A stretch of 64,000 nucleotides of DNA from Flavihumibacter petaseus NBRC 106054 (GCF_000974785.1 NZ_BBWV01000003.1:620001-684000); one strand, 5' to 3'; shown: positions 18,983 through 27,970, numbered from the stretch's first letter. Numbers and translations: made by a program. The notes: a model not told the origin generated them from the sequence alone.

Positions 18983-19828
18983 ATGACAGTCACCAATTTT
19001 TCCTGGATCAACGGAACCTGGTTTCCGGCCAATGATGCCAGTATCGGTATCAGCGACCTCGCATTGCAAAGGGGATTCGGCATATTTGATTTCTTCAGGA
19101 TCATAGACGGTAAACCGGTTTTCCTGGAAGATCACCTGGACCGCTTTTTCAGATCGTCCCGTTCCCTGGGGCTTGATCCTGGTTGGGAGCGACAGCAACT
19201 GGTTGACATTATCCACCATATTGCCACCCGGAACAACCTTACTGAAGGCGGCATTAAATTGCTGTTGACAGGGGGATATTCTGCTGACGGGTATACACCT
19301 GGTAAACCCAACCTGATGGTGACGGCATCACCCATGCTGTTTGAAAGAGGGCTTGGTGCAGGACTACACCTGATGAGTGTTGAACACCAGCGGCAGTTAC
19401 CGGAGATTAAGACGATCGACTATCTTATGGCGGTCCATTTGCAACCACAGCTTAAAGCTTCCGGTGCGGACGATATGCTGTATTATTCGCAAAAGGGGGT
19501 GACCGAATGTCCGCGGGCAAATTTTTTCATGGTAACTGCAGACGGTGTTGTATTAACGCCCGCTACAGGCATTCTGAAAGGTGTTACAAGAAAAAAAGTC
19601 CTGGAATCGGCGTTGCCCGGCATTCCCGTGATTGAAAAAGACTTCAGCCTGGTGGAAGCCATGGCTGCAGCGGAAGCATTTATAACCAGCACCACCAAAC
19701 CTGTACGGCCTGTGGTAGCCATTGATGGCAAAGTAATCGGCAATGGCAGTGCTGGTGCGATCACCCGCCAGCTGAATGAATGGCTGCAGGCAAAAGTATT
19801 TACCGGAATATTATATGAACAGGATTGA
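18983..19828 (+). CDS. Class IV aminotransferase (BCAT / D-amino-acid transaminase / aminodeoxychorismate lyase family)
   Basis: A 281-residue fold-type IV PLP enzyme. The PLP lysine lies in Glu-Ile-Lys-Thr-Ile-Asp-Tyr near residue 140. Glu-Cys-Pro-Arg-Ala-Asn-Phe-Phe carries the conserved Glu after the lysine, and Gly-Ile-Leu-Lys-Gly-Val-Thr-Arg is the phosphate-binding loop. The last segment, Phe-Ile-Thr-Ser-Thr-Thr-Lys, matches family members. The subgroup cannot be decided: branched-chain aminotransferase, D-amino-acid transaminase and PabC share these motifs. Its end overlaps the WYL regulator start by 14 bp. Confidence 0.82.
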   Translation: MTVTNFSWINGTWFPANDASIGISDLALQRGFGIFDFFRIIDGKPVFLEDHLDRFFRSSRSLGLDPGWERQQLVDIIHHIATRNNLTEGGIKLLLTGGYSADGYTPGKPNLMVTASPMLFERGLGAGLHLMSVEHQRQLPEIKTIDYLMAVHLQPQLKASGADDMLYYSQKGVTECPRANFFMVTADGVVLTPATGILKGVTRKKVLESALPGIPVIEKDFSLVEAMAAAEAFITSTTKPVRPVVAIDGKVIGNGSAGAITRQLNEWLQAKVFTGILYEQD

Positions 19829-20759
19829 CAGGCTGACCGCGATACTGATCCAGCTGCAGGGACGAAGACTGGTGAAGGCCCAGGATATTGCCGATCGTTT
19901 CGGCATCAGCCTGCGTACCGTTTACCGGGATGTAAAGGCACTGGAAGAGTCTGGTGTGCCCGTTCTGGGTGAGGCCGGCATGGGATATACCCTGATGGAA
20001 GGATACCGGCTTCCCCCGGTCATGTTCACCCGTGAAGAGGCGATCGCCTTTCTTACTGCGGAAAAACTCGTGGCACAACTTACGGATTCCGGAAACAGCG
20101 AACATTACCGCTCCGCCATGTACAAGGTCAGGGCAGTATTGCGCACCACTGAAAAAGACCTGCTGGAAAATATTGACGACCATATCGAGGTTTTGAAAAG
20201 TGTGCGGACAGCAAGAACGGCTATAGACAAAAACATCCAGCAGGATATCCTGAACAGCATTGCAGGGCGACGGCTGATCCGGTTAATCTATATCACCGGT
20301 TTCAAAAAGGAGCGTACGGAAAGATGGATCGAACCAATGGGCATATTTTTCCTTGACGGATTCTGGCATCTTGTCGCCTGGTGCAGGATGCGCAATGACT
20401 ACCGTGATTTCCGGCTGGACCGGATAGAAAAGCTGGAAACAAGTTCCGAGCAATTCCGGCAACAGCATCCTTCCCTCAAATCATACCTCGACAAAATGTA
20501 CATCAATTATCCCCTGCAGGAGGTGGTGATTGAAGTACCTACCGACCAGGTAAAGTATGTGGGTGATCAGAAGTATTACATGGGGCTGGTCAGCGAGTCC
20601 GAGCAAAACGGCATCACCCGAATGCAGTTCATGTCTGCCTCGCTGGAAGGATTCGCACGATTCTACCTGACGATCGGTGATGTCGCCAGGATTATCTCAC
20701 CGGTCCAGGTAAAGGAACGGGTGAAACAGCTGCATCAACTGATCGCTGGCAATCAGTGA
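19815..20759 (+). CDS. YafY-type HTH/WYL transcriptional regulator
   Basis: A 314-residue regulator with an N-terminal winged helix-turn-helix (about 1-60; Ala-Gln-Asp-Ile-Ala-Asp-Arg-Phe-Gly-Ile-Ser) and a WYL domain (about 135-215) ending in Tyr-Arg-Asp-Phe-Arg-Leu-Asp-Arg-Ile, then a C-terminal WCX extension. WYL domains sense nucleic acids or small ligands; YafY-like proteins usually act as local regulators. The frame opens upstream at 19776, but the ATG at 19815 gives the family-typical Met-Asn-Arg-Ile-Asp-Arg-Leu start. It overlaps the aminotransferase gene, so they are likely co-transcribed; targets are unknown. Confidence 0.85.
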   Translation: MNRIDRLTAILIQLQGRRLVKAQDIADRFGISLRTVYRDVKALEESGVPVLGEAGMGYTLMEGYRLPPVMFTREEAIAFLTAEKLVAQLTDSGNSEHYRSAMYKVRAVLRTTEKDLLENIDDHIEVLKSVRTARTAIDKNIQQDILNSIAGRRLIRLIYITGFKKERTERWIEPMGIFFLDGFWHLVAWCRMRNDYRDFRLDRIEKLETSSEQFRQQHPSLKSYLDKMYINYPLQEVVIEVPTDQVKYVGDQKYYMGLVSESEQNGITRMQFMSASLEGFARFYLTIGDVARIISPVQVKERVKQLHQLIAGNQ

Positions 20760-20775
20760 CCGTTTTGCCTGGTGT

Positions 20776-21765
20776 TTACACTTCCGAAGGATACCGCAGC
20801 CCGATCTGCCGCCGCACTTCCTGCATGATCTGTTGCAGCCAGAGGGATCTTTCCAGGGGTACAACAGCACTCTCTTTATGGCCCGAAAGTATCCGGTCGT
20901 TTGCTTCCTGCATCTCAAATATGAAACCGCGGGAAGGGCGATCATCCTGAAACACCTCAACCTGGCGGTATTCTTTGTCAAACAGGGTAGCTGTACGTGC
21001 CTTCCAGAATTCAGGGATTTCGATAGCCCCTGTTTCACCGAAGATGCGCAGGTGATTGGTCATCCGCGTGCCGATGGAAGCGCTCAGGATGCCCAGGCAC
21101 TGACCGTATTCCAGGAGCATGCCCACCCGTTCATCCACACCGGTATCGGTGAAAGATGCAGACGACTGAATTGCACTGGGATACCGGTCTGTCAGGAAGG
21201 TGGCCATGGCAATAGGGTAGATGCCAATGTCCAGGAGGCTGCCGCCCGCCAGGTTCCGGTTGAAAAGCCTGCCCTGGGGCTTATATTCTACCGCAAAGGA
21301 AAAATCTGCCTGGATCATTTTCAATTTCCCGATGCGGCCTTCCTGCAACCATGTTTTGGCTTGCCGCAGTGCCGGCAGGAACCAGGTCCACATGGCTTCC
21401 ATCAGGAATACATTGTTTTCCCTGGCTATATTCCGCAGCAACTGAAACTCCTGGAGATTGATGGTAATGGGCTTTTCACAAAGCACGGCTTTACCGCTCC
21501 TTAAACAGGCGGCGGCCTGTTCTGCATGGAAGTTATGCGTGGTTGCGATGTATACGGCATCAACTTCGGGTGATGCATACAGTTGCGCATAGTCGTAAGC
21601 GTGGGGAATGTCGTATTGAGCCGCAAACTGCTTTGCCCTGCCGATATCACTGGCAGCAACCGCAACCAGTTCTGCATGTTGCATAAAACGAAAGTCTTTG
21701 GCAAATTCACCGGCAATATATCCGGCGCCCAAGATGCCCCAGCGGAGTGGTCCTGTTGTTGACAT
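20776..21765 (-). CDS. Gfo/Idh/MocA-family oxidoreductase
   Basis: A 329-residue protein with an N-terminal Rossmann fold (Gly-Ile-Leu-Gly-Ala-Gly-Tyr-Ile-Ala near residue 10) and the Glu-Lys-Pro motif (Cys-Glu-Lys-Pro-Ile, near 96) that binds NAD(P) and substrate. Gly-Gly-Ser-Leu-Leu-Asp-Ile-Gly-Ile-Tyr (near 175) is the conserved C-terminal domain motif, containing the Asp often involved in catalysis. No Tat signal is visible. Substrates in the family are mostly sugars, inositols or cyclic trans-dihydrodiols; nothing nearby fixes the choice. It follows the DinB gene by 12 bp on the same strand. Confidence 0.85.
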   Translation of the reverse strand: MSTTGPLRWGILGAGYIAGEFAKDFRFMQHAELVAVAASDIGRAKQFAAQYDIPHAYDYAQLYASPEVDAVYIATTHNFHAEQAAACLRSGKAVLCEKPITINLQEFQLLRNIARENNVFLMEAMWTWFLPALRQAKTWLQEGRIGKLKMIQADFSFAVEYKPQGRLFNRNLAGGSLLDIGIYPIAMATFLTDRYPSAIQSSASFTDTGVDERVGMLLEYGQCLGILSASIGTRMTNHLRIFGETGAIEIPEFWKARTATLFDKEYRQVEVFQDDRPSRGFIFEMQEANDRILSGHKESAVVPLERSLWLQQIMQEVRRQIGLRYPSEV

Positions 21766-21777
21766 GAATTGATTTTT

Positions 21778-22308
21778 TCAATGGGAAACGAGTATTCTGA
21801 CCGTTACCAGTAACTGGCCGGTATGTCGCATGGTATGTTCGGCGGCATGAAAATATAGTCCCAACACGGTGGAAGGGATTCCTTTTCTTCCGACTTTTCG
21901 TTCATTGGCAAGCTGTGCGGGGTCCGCGGTGCGTAATGTCTCCAGCGAGCGTTCAACGGCCCCGTTAAAGTGGGCCAGCAGTTGCGTGCGGGATTGCCCT
22001 TCGTCTTTTTCTTCGGACCGCAGGTATTCCAGTTGCTGGTTGCTGAGGGAGTTCCCGGCTGCATAGGTAAAAAGCCTGTCGAGCACGCCTGCCATATGTT
22101 TCAGATGAAAGGCAGGGGCAGCAACAGCTGCCGGTTTTTTCCAGATCAGGCGGTCATCAAAGTCCGCCATAATGGTGTTGATCTCATCCCTTGCCTGAAG
22201 CAGTGCATGGGCCACAGGCTGAAGGAGCGGGGTGATATTGTCCACCGCACCCATTTGCCATCTTTCCGGTTCACCGGGCGTTATTGTCCTGATCGTATCC
22301 ATTGCCAT
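21778..22308 (-). CDS. DinB-like four-helix protein
   Basis: A 176-residue DinB/YfiT-superfamily protein. Helix 1 residues include His-Ala-Leu-Leu-Gln-Ala, then His-Leu-Lys-His-Met-Ala-Gly, and a late His-Ala-Ala-Glu-His-Thr-Met-Arg-His-Thr-Gly-Gln, which together supply the metal-binding histidines. Members are often thiol-dependent S-transferases or of unknown function. The start at 22308 is preferred; an upstream in-frame ATG at 22374 would leave only 10 bp before the divergent RMD1 gene. It is probably co-transcribed with the downstream Gfo/Idh/MocA gene. Confidence 0.7.
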   Translation of the reverse strand: MAMDTIRTITPGEPERWQMGAVDNITPLLQPVAHALLQARDEINTIMADFDDRLIWKKPAAVAAPAFHLKHMAGVLDRLFTYAAGNSLSNQQLEYLRSEEKDEGQSRTQLLAHFNGAVERSLETLRTADPAQLANERKVGRKGIPSTVLGLYFHAAEHTMRHTGQLLVTVRILVSH

Positions 22309-22384
22309 TTCGTTGGTAATACAGTGTAGTTGGAAAGATAAGAAATGATCTGGCCGAGGTTGATTATTTTGCAATACAATTCAT

Positions 22385-23164
22385 ATGGATAAAGTCCAGG
22401 CTTTCCAGGTGGCGGACGCCATTGATCTCCGCCAGTTCAAAGCGGCATTCACCGGCACGCTGTATTTCTCCGATGCAGAAGAATTGTTTTATGTGCTGGA
22501 AAGGCACCAGTTCCTTTACGTATTTAAGTATGGTGTGGTCTGCCTGCTTAATCATAGCGAGGTAGAGACGACCCAGATCCTGCAGCTGATCGATGGTTTC
22601 TGTAAAAATCCGCTGCCGGAAAAACTGCAGGAGGAATTCGAGATCGACGCAAGGGCCGGTAAACTGACTTTTGGCTTTGACCAGGTGGGGATTCCCCGGA
22701 AAGACACCGATATGTACCGGCTGGTGATGTTGTATGTTTCTCAATCTGTGGCACTGGATCATTTTGAGAAATTAAGCGACCAGCTGCTCAACGAAACCAA
22801 CTACCATACCCAGGTACTGGAGCGGAAAGGGAGGATCGAGCTCAAAGGGCTCAATATGAAAAAGTATATCGGGAAAGTGCTGAATCTGAAGAACAGGATT
22901 TCAGCCAACTTATATGTTTTTGACTCTCCTGAATCAACCTGGGAAGATGAAGACCTGTTGAAGCTCGACGCCGGTCTGAAGAAAACATTCGATATTCAGT
23001 CGCGCTTCCGTAACATCCAGGAAAGCCTGGGCATTGTTTCAGAGAATTTCGAACTCTTCAAAGACCTGCTTCAGTACCGTAATAGTGTTACCCTGGAATG
23101 GATCATCATCATCCTGATCTTTGTGGAAGTACTTAACCTGATACTGGAAAAACTGATGCGATGA
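22385..23164 (+). CDS. RMD1/DUF155-family protein with C-terminal membrane anchor
   Basis: A 259-residue protein of the DUF155 (RMD1/Sif2) family. The domain spans about residues 45-220 and contains Phe-Lys-Tyr-Gly-Val-Val-Cys near 50. A single hydrophobic helix (about 235-255) follows a Tyr-Arg-Asn-Ser-Val-Thr-Leu-Glu-Trp segment, the normal DUF155 ending. In yeast, family members act in mitochondrial translation or sporulation; the bacterial role is unknown. Its stop overlaps the CLC start by 4 bp (23161-23164), implying coupled translation. Confidence 0.8.
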   Translation: MDKVQAFQVADAIDLRQFKAAFTGTLYFSDAEELFYVLERHQFLYVFKYGVVCLLNHSEVETTQILQLIDGFCKNPLPEKLQEEFEIDARAGKLTFGFDQVGIPRKDTDMYRLVMLYVSQSVALDHFEKLSDQLLNETNYHTQVLERKGRIELKGLNMKKYIGKVLNLKNRISANLYVFDSPESTWEDEDLLKLDAGLKKTFDIQSRFRNIQESLGIVSENFELFKDLLQYRNSVTLEWIIIILIFVEVLNLILEKLMR

Positions 23165-24507
23165 AGGCTACCCTTGCAAAATTCGAACAAGCAACTATTT
23201 TCCGGTTCCTGGTACAATGGACCATAATACTTATCCCACTGTCTATACTGGTCGGTTCCCTGGTAGCTTTTTTCCTCTGGTCGCTTGATTATGTTACGCA
23301 ACAGCGTTATCAGCATCCGTGGCTGCTGTTCCTGTTGCCCGTTGGGGGTGTGGCGATCTGGCTGCTCTACCGCTATGCCGGAAAAAATGCTGCGGCAGGC
23401 AATAACCTGTTGCTCGAAGAGATACATGAACCGGGGGGCGGCGTACCGGCAAGAATGACACCACTGGTGCTCGGTGGAACACTGCTTACCCACTTGCTCG
23501 GGGGTTCGGCTGGCCGTGAAGGTACGGCTGTCCAGATGGGCGGAAGTGTGGCCTCACTTTTGTTGCGCTGGATAAAATTTGATGTGCAGGAAAAACGGAT
23601 CATCCTTACAGCAGGAATTGCTGCGGGATTCGGTGCAGTTTTCGGGACACCGGTTGCAGGTGCAGTGTTCGCACTGGAAGTGCTGGTGGTCGGTCATATG
23701 AAATATGATGCCCTCGTGCCCGCGCTGATCGCTGCCGTACTGGCAAATTTCACCGTTGCTGCGTGGGGCGTGCATCACACCGCCTATGCCATTACAACTC
23801 CAGTAGGAGAGATAACGGCCATGTTCAGTAGCAATGCAGCGGCTGAATGGCTGCTGCTGGGCAAGACCATCCTGGCTGGAATGGCTTTCGGTCTGACGGC
23901 CTGGGTATTTGCGAATACCATGGAAGCAGTGAAATCGTATGCAGCCAAATGGATCAGGGTACCCTGGCTGATCCCGGTAACGGGCGGCGTAGTGGTGATC
24001 CAGCTGGTTTATCTTTTCGGCACGCAGGACTATCTCGGATTGGGTGTAACTGGTCCCCATGCCGGTAGTGTGAGTATTGTCAATGCATTTCACAGTGGCG
24101 GTGCAGGCACCTGGAGCTGGGCGATCAAGCTGTTGTTTACAGTGGTCACACTGGGCACAGGTTTCAAAGGGGGAGAAGTTACGCCCTTGTTTTTTATCGG
24201 TGCGACGCTGGGAAATACGCTTGCCGTTGCCACAGGCTCACCCGTTGACCTGATGGCTGCACTCGGTTTTATCGCCGTATTTGCAGGTGCCACCAACACG
24301 CCGATTGCCTGTACCCTGATGGGAGTGGAGCTGTTTGGCGGCGATCATATCCTGCATTACACGGTAGCCTGTTTCACGGCATATTATTTCAGCGGGCATT
24401 CCGGTATTTATTCCAGCCAGGGGATTCGCGGCAACAAAGTGGGACCATCAGAAACAGAGGCACTGCAGACGATCAGAGACTGGCAATTGCGCAGAAGGAA
24501 CGAGTGA
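23161..24507 (+). CDS. CLC-family anion transporter with CLC-F (fluoride/proton antiporter) hallmarks
   Basis: A 448-residue CLC protein with about 11-12 hydrophobic helices and no CBS domains. The gating glutamate Glu120 is in Gly-Arg-Glu-Gly-Thr (GREGT), not GREGP. The chloride-selectivity loop GSGIP is replaced by Gly-Asn-Asn-Leu-Leu. The internal proton glutamate position is Val (Phe-Ala-Leu-Glu-Val). Helix N reads Gly-Gly-Glu-Val-Thr-Pro, giving the Glu-x-Thr pair (Glu339, Thr341) found in fluoride antiporters. Together these fit CLC-F, which exports fluoride with protons, rather than chloride CLCs. That assignment is by motif only. The gene is coupled to the DUF155 gene, and no fluoride riboswitch was recognised upstream. 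Confidence 0.8.
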   Translation: MKATLAKFEQATIFRFLVQWTIILIPLSILVGSLVAFFLWSLDYVTQQRYQHPWLLFLLPVGGVAIWLLYRYAGKNAAAGNNLLLEEIHEPGGGVPARMTPLVLGGTLLTHLLGGSAGREGTAVQMGGSVASLLLRWIKFDVQEKRIILTAGIAAGFGAVFGTPVAGAVFALEVLVVGHMKYDALVPALIAAVLANFTVAAWGVHHTAYAITTPVGEITAMFSSNAAAEWLLLGKTILAGMAFGLTAWVFANTMEAVKSYAAKWIRVPWLIPVTGGVVVIQLVYLFGTQDYLGLGVTGPHAGSVSIVNAFHSGGAGTWSWAIKLLFTVVTLGTGFKGGEVTPLFFIGATLGNTLAVATGSPVDLMAALGFIAVFAGATNTPIACTLMGVELFGGDHILHYTVACFTAYYFSGHSGIYSSQGIRGNKVGPSETEALQTIRDWQLRRRNE

Positions 24508-24600
24508 TCTCCGCTGCGTTACTCCCCCCTTTCTTTGTCGCCATCCCACCCCGGTTGATTGCAGCAGAACTACAATCTTTGTTTCCATAAATCTTTCATC

Positions 24601-25137
24601 ATGAAAATTCTGCTCACCATTATCGGTATTCTTGCCATACTGATCATACTTGTACTGATCATTGCACTGTATTCAAAACGGGACTATACTGTTCAACGCG
24701 AGATTGTGATCAATCAACCGGTAGATAAGGTTTTTGATTATGTCCGTCACCTGAAGAACCAGGATTATTTCAACAAGTGGGTGATGCGGGATCCCGACAT
24801 GAAAAAATCATTCCGGGGTACCGACGGAACGGTAGGATTTGTTTATGGATGGGATGGCAACAAGCAGGCAGGCGCCGGCGAACAGGAGATTATGTCCATA
24901 GACCCGAACAAACAAATCGGAATCGTTATCCGTTTCGAACGACCCTTTAAGGCGATTGCCCAGGCGCCGATAACAGTTGAAGCTGTAACTACCAACCAGA
25001 CGCGCATCCGCTGGAGAATGTCCAGCAGTATGAAATATCCCATGAATGCGATGATGTTGTTCGCAGACATGGATCGCCTGTTAGGCAAAGACCTGCAATG
25101 GAGCCTGGAAAAGCTGAAAGGCATCCTCGAAAAATGA
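24601..25137 (+). CDS. SRPBCC-family protein with N-terminal membrane anchor
   Basis: A 178-residue protein. One hydrophobic helix (about 3-24) is followed by a START/Bet v 1-like SRPBCC domain, recognised from Arg-Glu-Ile-Val-Ile-Asn-Gln-Pro-Val-Asp-Lys-Val-Phe-Asp-Tyr and the closing helix. Such domains bind hydrophobic ligands; the ligand is unknown. The ATG at 24601 gives the membrane-anchor start; an upstream ATG at 24559 would add 14 residues of no family character. A near-consensus -7 box (AATCTTTG) precedes it. It converges with GH127 with a 4-bp gap. Confidence 0.75.
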   Translation: MKILLTIIGILAILIILVLIIALYSKRDYTVQREIVINQPVDKVFDYVRHLKNQDYFNKWVMRDPDMKKSFRGTDGTVGFVYGWDGNKQAGAGEQEIMSIDPNKQIGIVIRFERPFKAIAQAPITVEAVTTNQTRIRWRMSSSMKYPMNAMMLFADMDRLLGKDLQWSLEKLKGILEK

Positions 25138-25141
25138 CGGG

Positions 25142-27175
25142 TCAGCGATCGACCACGGGGAACTGAGCAATACGCAATTCGGTGCAGCCATAAGGAATCA
25201 GCTCGATTTCTTCCGTTTCAGGAGCGGTTTCCAGCCCATATCCCGGGCTATACGGTACTGGTCCGGTCATTTCGTTGTAAAGCGTCCAGAAAGGAAGTCT
25301 TTTACCCCTGCTTTTCAGCGTTACGGGGGCAGTTGTGGTAGTCCACGGGTAAAGTGAAACTGCTGGCGCTTTCTCCACAGTAAAGAGGTCTCCCCATTTG
25401 TCAGCAGGAGCATTGAGCAACGCATAATTCCAGGGTGTGGTGGGCCTGAGTTCAGTATAAGTTTTGCCATAATCAACAGGATCGCGGTCGTTGTTGACCA
25501 GCTTTTTCGCTGTCCCGATTTTGAGTGCATAGGTGATGGGACCACGTTCTACAGAAGCGGTGTTTTCATGCCAGCGTTCACGGAAGATATGCATGGGCAA
25601 TTGCAGGGTAACCTGATCACCCGTTTTCCAGGTACGCCGCAATACGAGTACCTGCCCGGCCTGCGCTTCCTGCAACAGTTGTCCGTTCAGCAGCACCGTT
25701 GCTTTTTTACACCATTGCGGTACACGGAGATGAAGGGGGAAAGTGATGGTTTTTTGTTTGTTGCCGGGTGTGATGCTGAACCGGATCGATTCTTCAAAAG
25801 GATACCCGGTTTCTTCCCTGATCGTCACCGGCTGTCCGTTACCTACCAGCATGTTTACGCTGGAAGGACCATAAAGCATTGCCGCCAGTCCCTGGTCGGG
25901 AGTTGCATACCAAAGGTTCTGTGTGAATTTCGGCCAGCCCTGGTGCATATTCGAGGTGCAGCAGGGATAACCCGTCAACAAGCCATAACAAAGGTCAGTA
26001 CCCGAGTGGTTGACATCAAAATTCCTCGGATGGCGGGTGAGCATTACCTGGTTGGCCTGCTGGAAATACTGCCTGGCCATATAATCGGGTGTCGTTTGCG
26101 TTGGCAATGCATTGAAGGCGATTTTTTCGATCTGATCTGCGTAGCTGACATTGCCGGTGATCTCGAGCATGCTTTCCAGGGAGAACATCATTTCCACGGC
26201 GGTACACAATTCGGAACCCTGCGTTGGGTTGTTGCCATGAAGGCCTTCATCAGCGCCATAAAGTCCGTGCGCCATGCCGTTGAATTTGCGGAGGTCATGG
26301 AGACCTTTGTCCAGTGCATCCAGGTATCGCTTCTCAGGGTGGTGCTGGTAATAGATCGCCGGTTCCTTTATTCCCTGCGCAAGATTGACGCCATGGATAC
26401 TGTTGGTGCGGGATAACAGGTCGGTATCCAGGAATGCGGTGCTGTAGTCGAAGGTCTGCCGGTGGAGCAGGTCGCCGAGTTCCAGGAGGGCTTTGTCTCC
26501 CGTGATATTATACAACCAATAGACTACCTGGAGGTTGTCACCGGCACGGTACTTTGCCCAGAAGGTCCAGTGATCGAGAGGCTTCTGCGGCAGTTCTTTC
26601 AGTTGAAAATGGAAGTAATTTGACAACAGCGTGATAACGCGCTGATCTCCGGTAGCGGAATAATATTGTTGCAGCACTTTCAGCATAACCATTTTTGGCC
26701 ACCAGTCGCGGCTATTGTCACGTTGTACGCCGGGTTCGGCACCATAATCACGTGAGGGACCGAAGTATCCATCGGGTTGCTGGCTATTGATCGCCCATTC
26801 CACCCATGGTTTTACTTTTTTCTGCAGTGCCTGATCCTGCAGGATATAAGCGAGCGGCAGCAATCCATCTATCCAGTACGGACCGCGTTCCCACTGATCG
26901 CCATCACCGCCAAGCCATCCATTGCGGGAACCCATCACCAGTGGGTAAAGGCTGTCCAGCTTCCCGGTGGCACCATCTTTCTGACGAAGGAGCATTTCTC
27001 TTAACCAGCCTTCGGGACGGATGGCACCCAACGGAAGTGCTTTGTAGGAGTTCTGCCGCAGGGGGGACTTCGTTTGCAGGTACTGGTTATAGGAAGCTTT
27101 GCCGTTGATCGGTTGCGCGTGAACGGTAGTTGCCGTGACCATCGCCGCAACCAGCAGCAATCGTAATATGCTCAT
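25142..27175 (-). CDS. Secreted GH127 beta-L-arabinofuranosidase-like enzyme
   Basis: A 677-residue exported protein with a signal peptide ending His-Ala-Gln (about residue 21). An (alpha/alpha)6 barrel spans about 40-480. The Gly-Tyr-Pro-Cys-Cys-Thr-Ser-Asn-Met-His motif (near 410) carries the double cysteine that in GH127 gives the zinc-bound nucleophilic Cys, and Gly-Ser-Glu-Leu-Cys (near 325) gives the candidate general acid/base and zinc ligand. C-terminal beta domains follow. GH127 enzymes remove beta-L-arabinofuranose from plant glycans; related clades (GH146 and others) have similar motifs, so the linkage specificity is open. A TAnnTTTG box lies 20 bp upstream on this strand. Confidence 0.85.
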   Translation of the reverse strand: MSILRLLLVAAMVTATTVHAQPINGKASYNQYLQTKSPLRQNSYKALPLGAIRPEGWLREMLLRQKDGATGKLDSLYPLVMGSRNGWLGGDGDQWERGPYWIDGLLPLAYILQDQALQKKVKPWVEWAINSQQPDGYFGPSRDYGAEPGVQRDNSRDWWPKMVMLKVLQQYYSATGDQRVITLLSNYFHFQLKELPQKPLDHWTFWAKYRAGDNLQVVYWLYNITGDKALLELGDLLHRQTFDYSTAFLDTDLLSRTNSIHGVNLAQGIKEPAIYYQHHPEKRYLDALDKGLHDLRKFNGMAHGLYGADEGLHGNNPTQGSELCTAVEMMFSLESMLEITGNVSYADQIEKIAFNALPTQTTPDYMARQYFQQANQVMLTRHPRNFDVNHSGTDLCYGLLTGYPCCTSNMHQGWPKFTQNLWYATPDQGLAAMLYGPSSVNMLVGNGQPVTIREETGYPFEESIRFSITPGNKQKTITFPLHLRVPQWCKKATVLLNGQLLQEAQAGQVLVLRRTWKTGDQVTLQLPMHIFRERWHENTASVERGPITYALKIGTAKKLVNNDRDPVDYGKTYTELRPTTPWNYALLNAPADKWGDLFTVEKAPAVSLYPWTTTTAPVTLKSRGKRLPFWTLYNEMTGPVPYSPGYGLETAPETEEIELIPYGCTELRIAQFPVVDR

Positions 27176-27194
27176 ATCAGAAATTTTTGCGGTC

Positions 27195-27202
27195 CAAAAA
27201 TA
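27195..27202 (-). promoter_or_regulatory. -7 box for the GH127 gene
   Basis: On the minus strand the bases read TATTTTTG, matching TAnnTTTG, 19 bases before the ATG at 27175. Confidence 0.4.
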
Positions 27203-27275
27203 TTGGTAACAGCATTACGCCATTTTCCCGGATACAAATAAGGGAAAGATTGAATGAAATTGAATAAATTAACCT

Positions 27276-27572
27276 ATGCCAGCGCGGAAACCACAATTGA
27301 AAACCTGCCCCAATGGGCATCGGTACGAAAAATCAAGTGATTGTCCCACCTGTCCCGTTTGCGAGGCGCTCAGGGCGCCTGAAAGCGGGTGGATGGCCAA
27401 ACTGTCTGCTCCGGCCCGAAGAGCCCTTGAAAATGCCGGAATAACGACACTGGAGGCATTATCTGCGTGGTCTGCGGAAAAGCTGCTGGCACTTCACGGT
27501 ATCGGTCCTTCTACCATTCCCCGCCTGGAAGCGGCTTTCAGCGAAGCCGGACTGAAATGGGTTGGCAGGTAG
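27276..27572 (+). CDS. Zinc-ribbon plus helix-hairpin-helix (RNA polymerase alpha-CTD-like) protein
   Basis: A 98-residue protein. The N-terminus has Cys-Pro-Asn-Gly-His and Cys-Pro-Thr-Cys-Pro-Val-Cys, a compact zinc-binding knuckle. Residues about 40-97 form a helix-hairpin-helix unit like the RNA polymerase alpha C-terminal domain, with Leu-His-Gly-Ile-Gly-Pro-Ser-Thr-Ile near 80. A nucleic-acid-binding role is likely; a regulatory partner is unknown. It converges with the HxlR gene, 4 bp apart. Confidence 0.7.
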   Translation: MPARKPQLKTCPNGHRYEKSSDCPTCPVCEALRAPESGWMAKLSAPARRALENAGITTLEALSAWSAEKLLALHGIGPSTIPRLEAAFSEAGLKWVGR

Positions 27573-27576
27573 ATGG

Positions 27577-27951
27577 TTACCGGGAAGCCTTTCTTCCTCC
27601 GAACTCACGGTGTTCAAATGCCCAGGCTGCCATGGCATTCAACACAGGTGTCAGCGCCTGCCCGGATTTGCTTAATCTGTATTCCACGTGTGGCGGCACC
27701 ACGTCAAGAGCTTTCCTCAATACCAGTCCGTCATCCTGAAGCTGTTTCAGGTGTTGAATCAGCACTTTTTCTGTAATTGTGGGGATGGCTTTTTTTATTT
27801 CACTATATCGTTTGGCACCGCTCATCATCTGGAAAAGGATCACAGGTTTCCAGTTGCCCCCGATCTTATCCATTACAAACGAAACGGGACAGGCAGCGAT
27901 GGCGGTCTGCCTGTTTTCCTGGCGGGTTGAACTTGGTTTTATAGCTGTCAT
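27577..27951 (-). CDS. HxlR-family transcriptional regulator
   Basis: A 124-residue single-domain winged-helix protein with the HxlR N-terminal Cys-Pro-Val (near 22), Gly-Gly-Asn-Trp-Lys-Pro-Val-Ile, and Arg-Tyr-Ser-Glu-Ile-Lys recognition region. The Cys in Cys-Pro-Val is the usual thiol sensor for electrophiles or oxidants in this family. It diverges from the NmrA-like gene with an 86-bp gap full of TACTT/AAGTA repeats, so it probably represses that gene and itself. Confidence 0.85.
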   Translation of the reverse strand: MTAIKPSSTRQENRQTAIAACPVSFVMDKIGGNWKPVILFQMMSGAKRYSEIKKAIPTITEKVLIQHLKQLQDDGLVLRKALDVVPPHVEYRLSKSGQALTPVLNAMAAWAFEHREFGGRKASR

Positions 27952-27970
27952 ACTGGCCTGTTTAGGAACC

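Noticed and set aside
20833-21504. Plus-strand frame of 223 codons opposite the Gfo/Idh/MocA gene.
   Set aside because: Shadow frame; the opposite strand carries a clear oxidoreductase.
24508-24600. Fluoride riboswitch or other regulatory RNA beside the CLC gene.
   Set aside because: No recognisable conserved pseudoknot core; the CLC gene is translationally coupled to its upstream neighbour.
25568-26416. Antisense frame of 282 codons within GH127.
   Set aside because: Shadow of the real gene with no family motifs.
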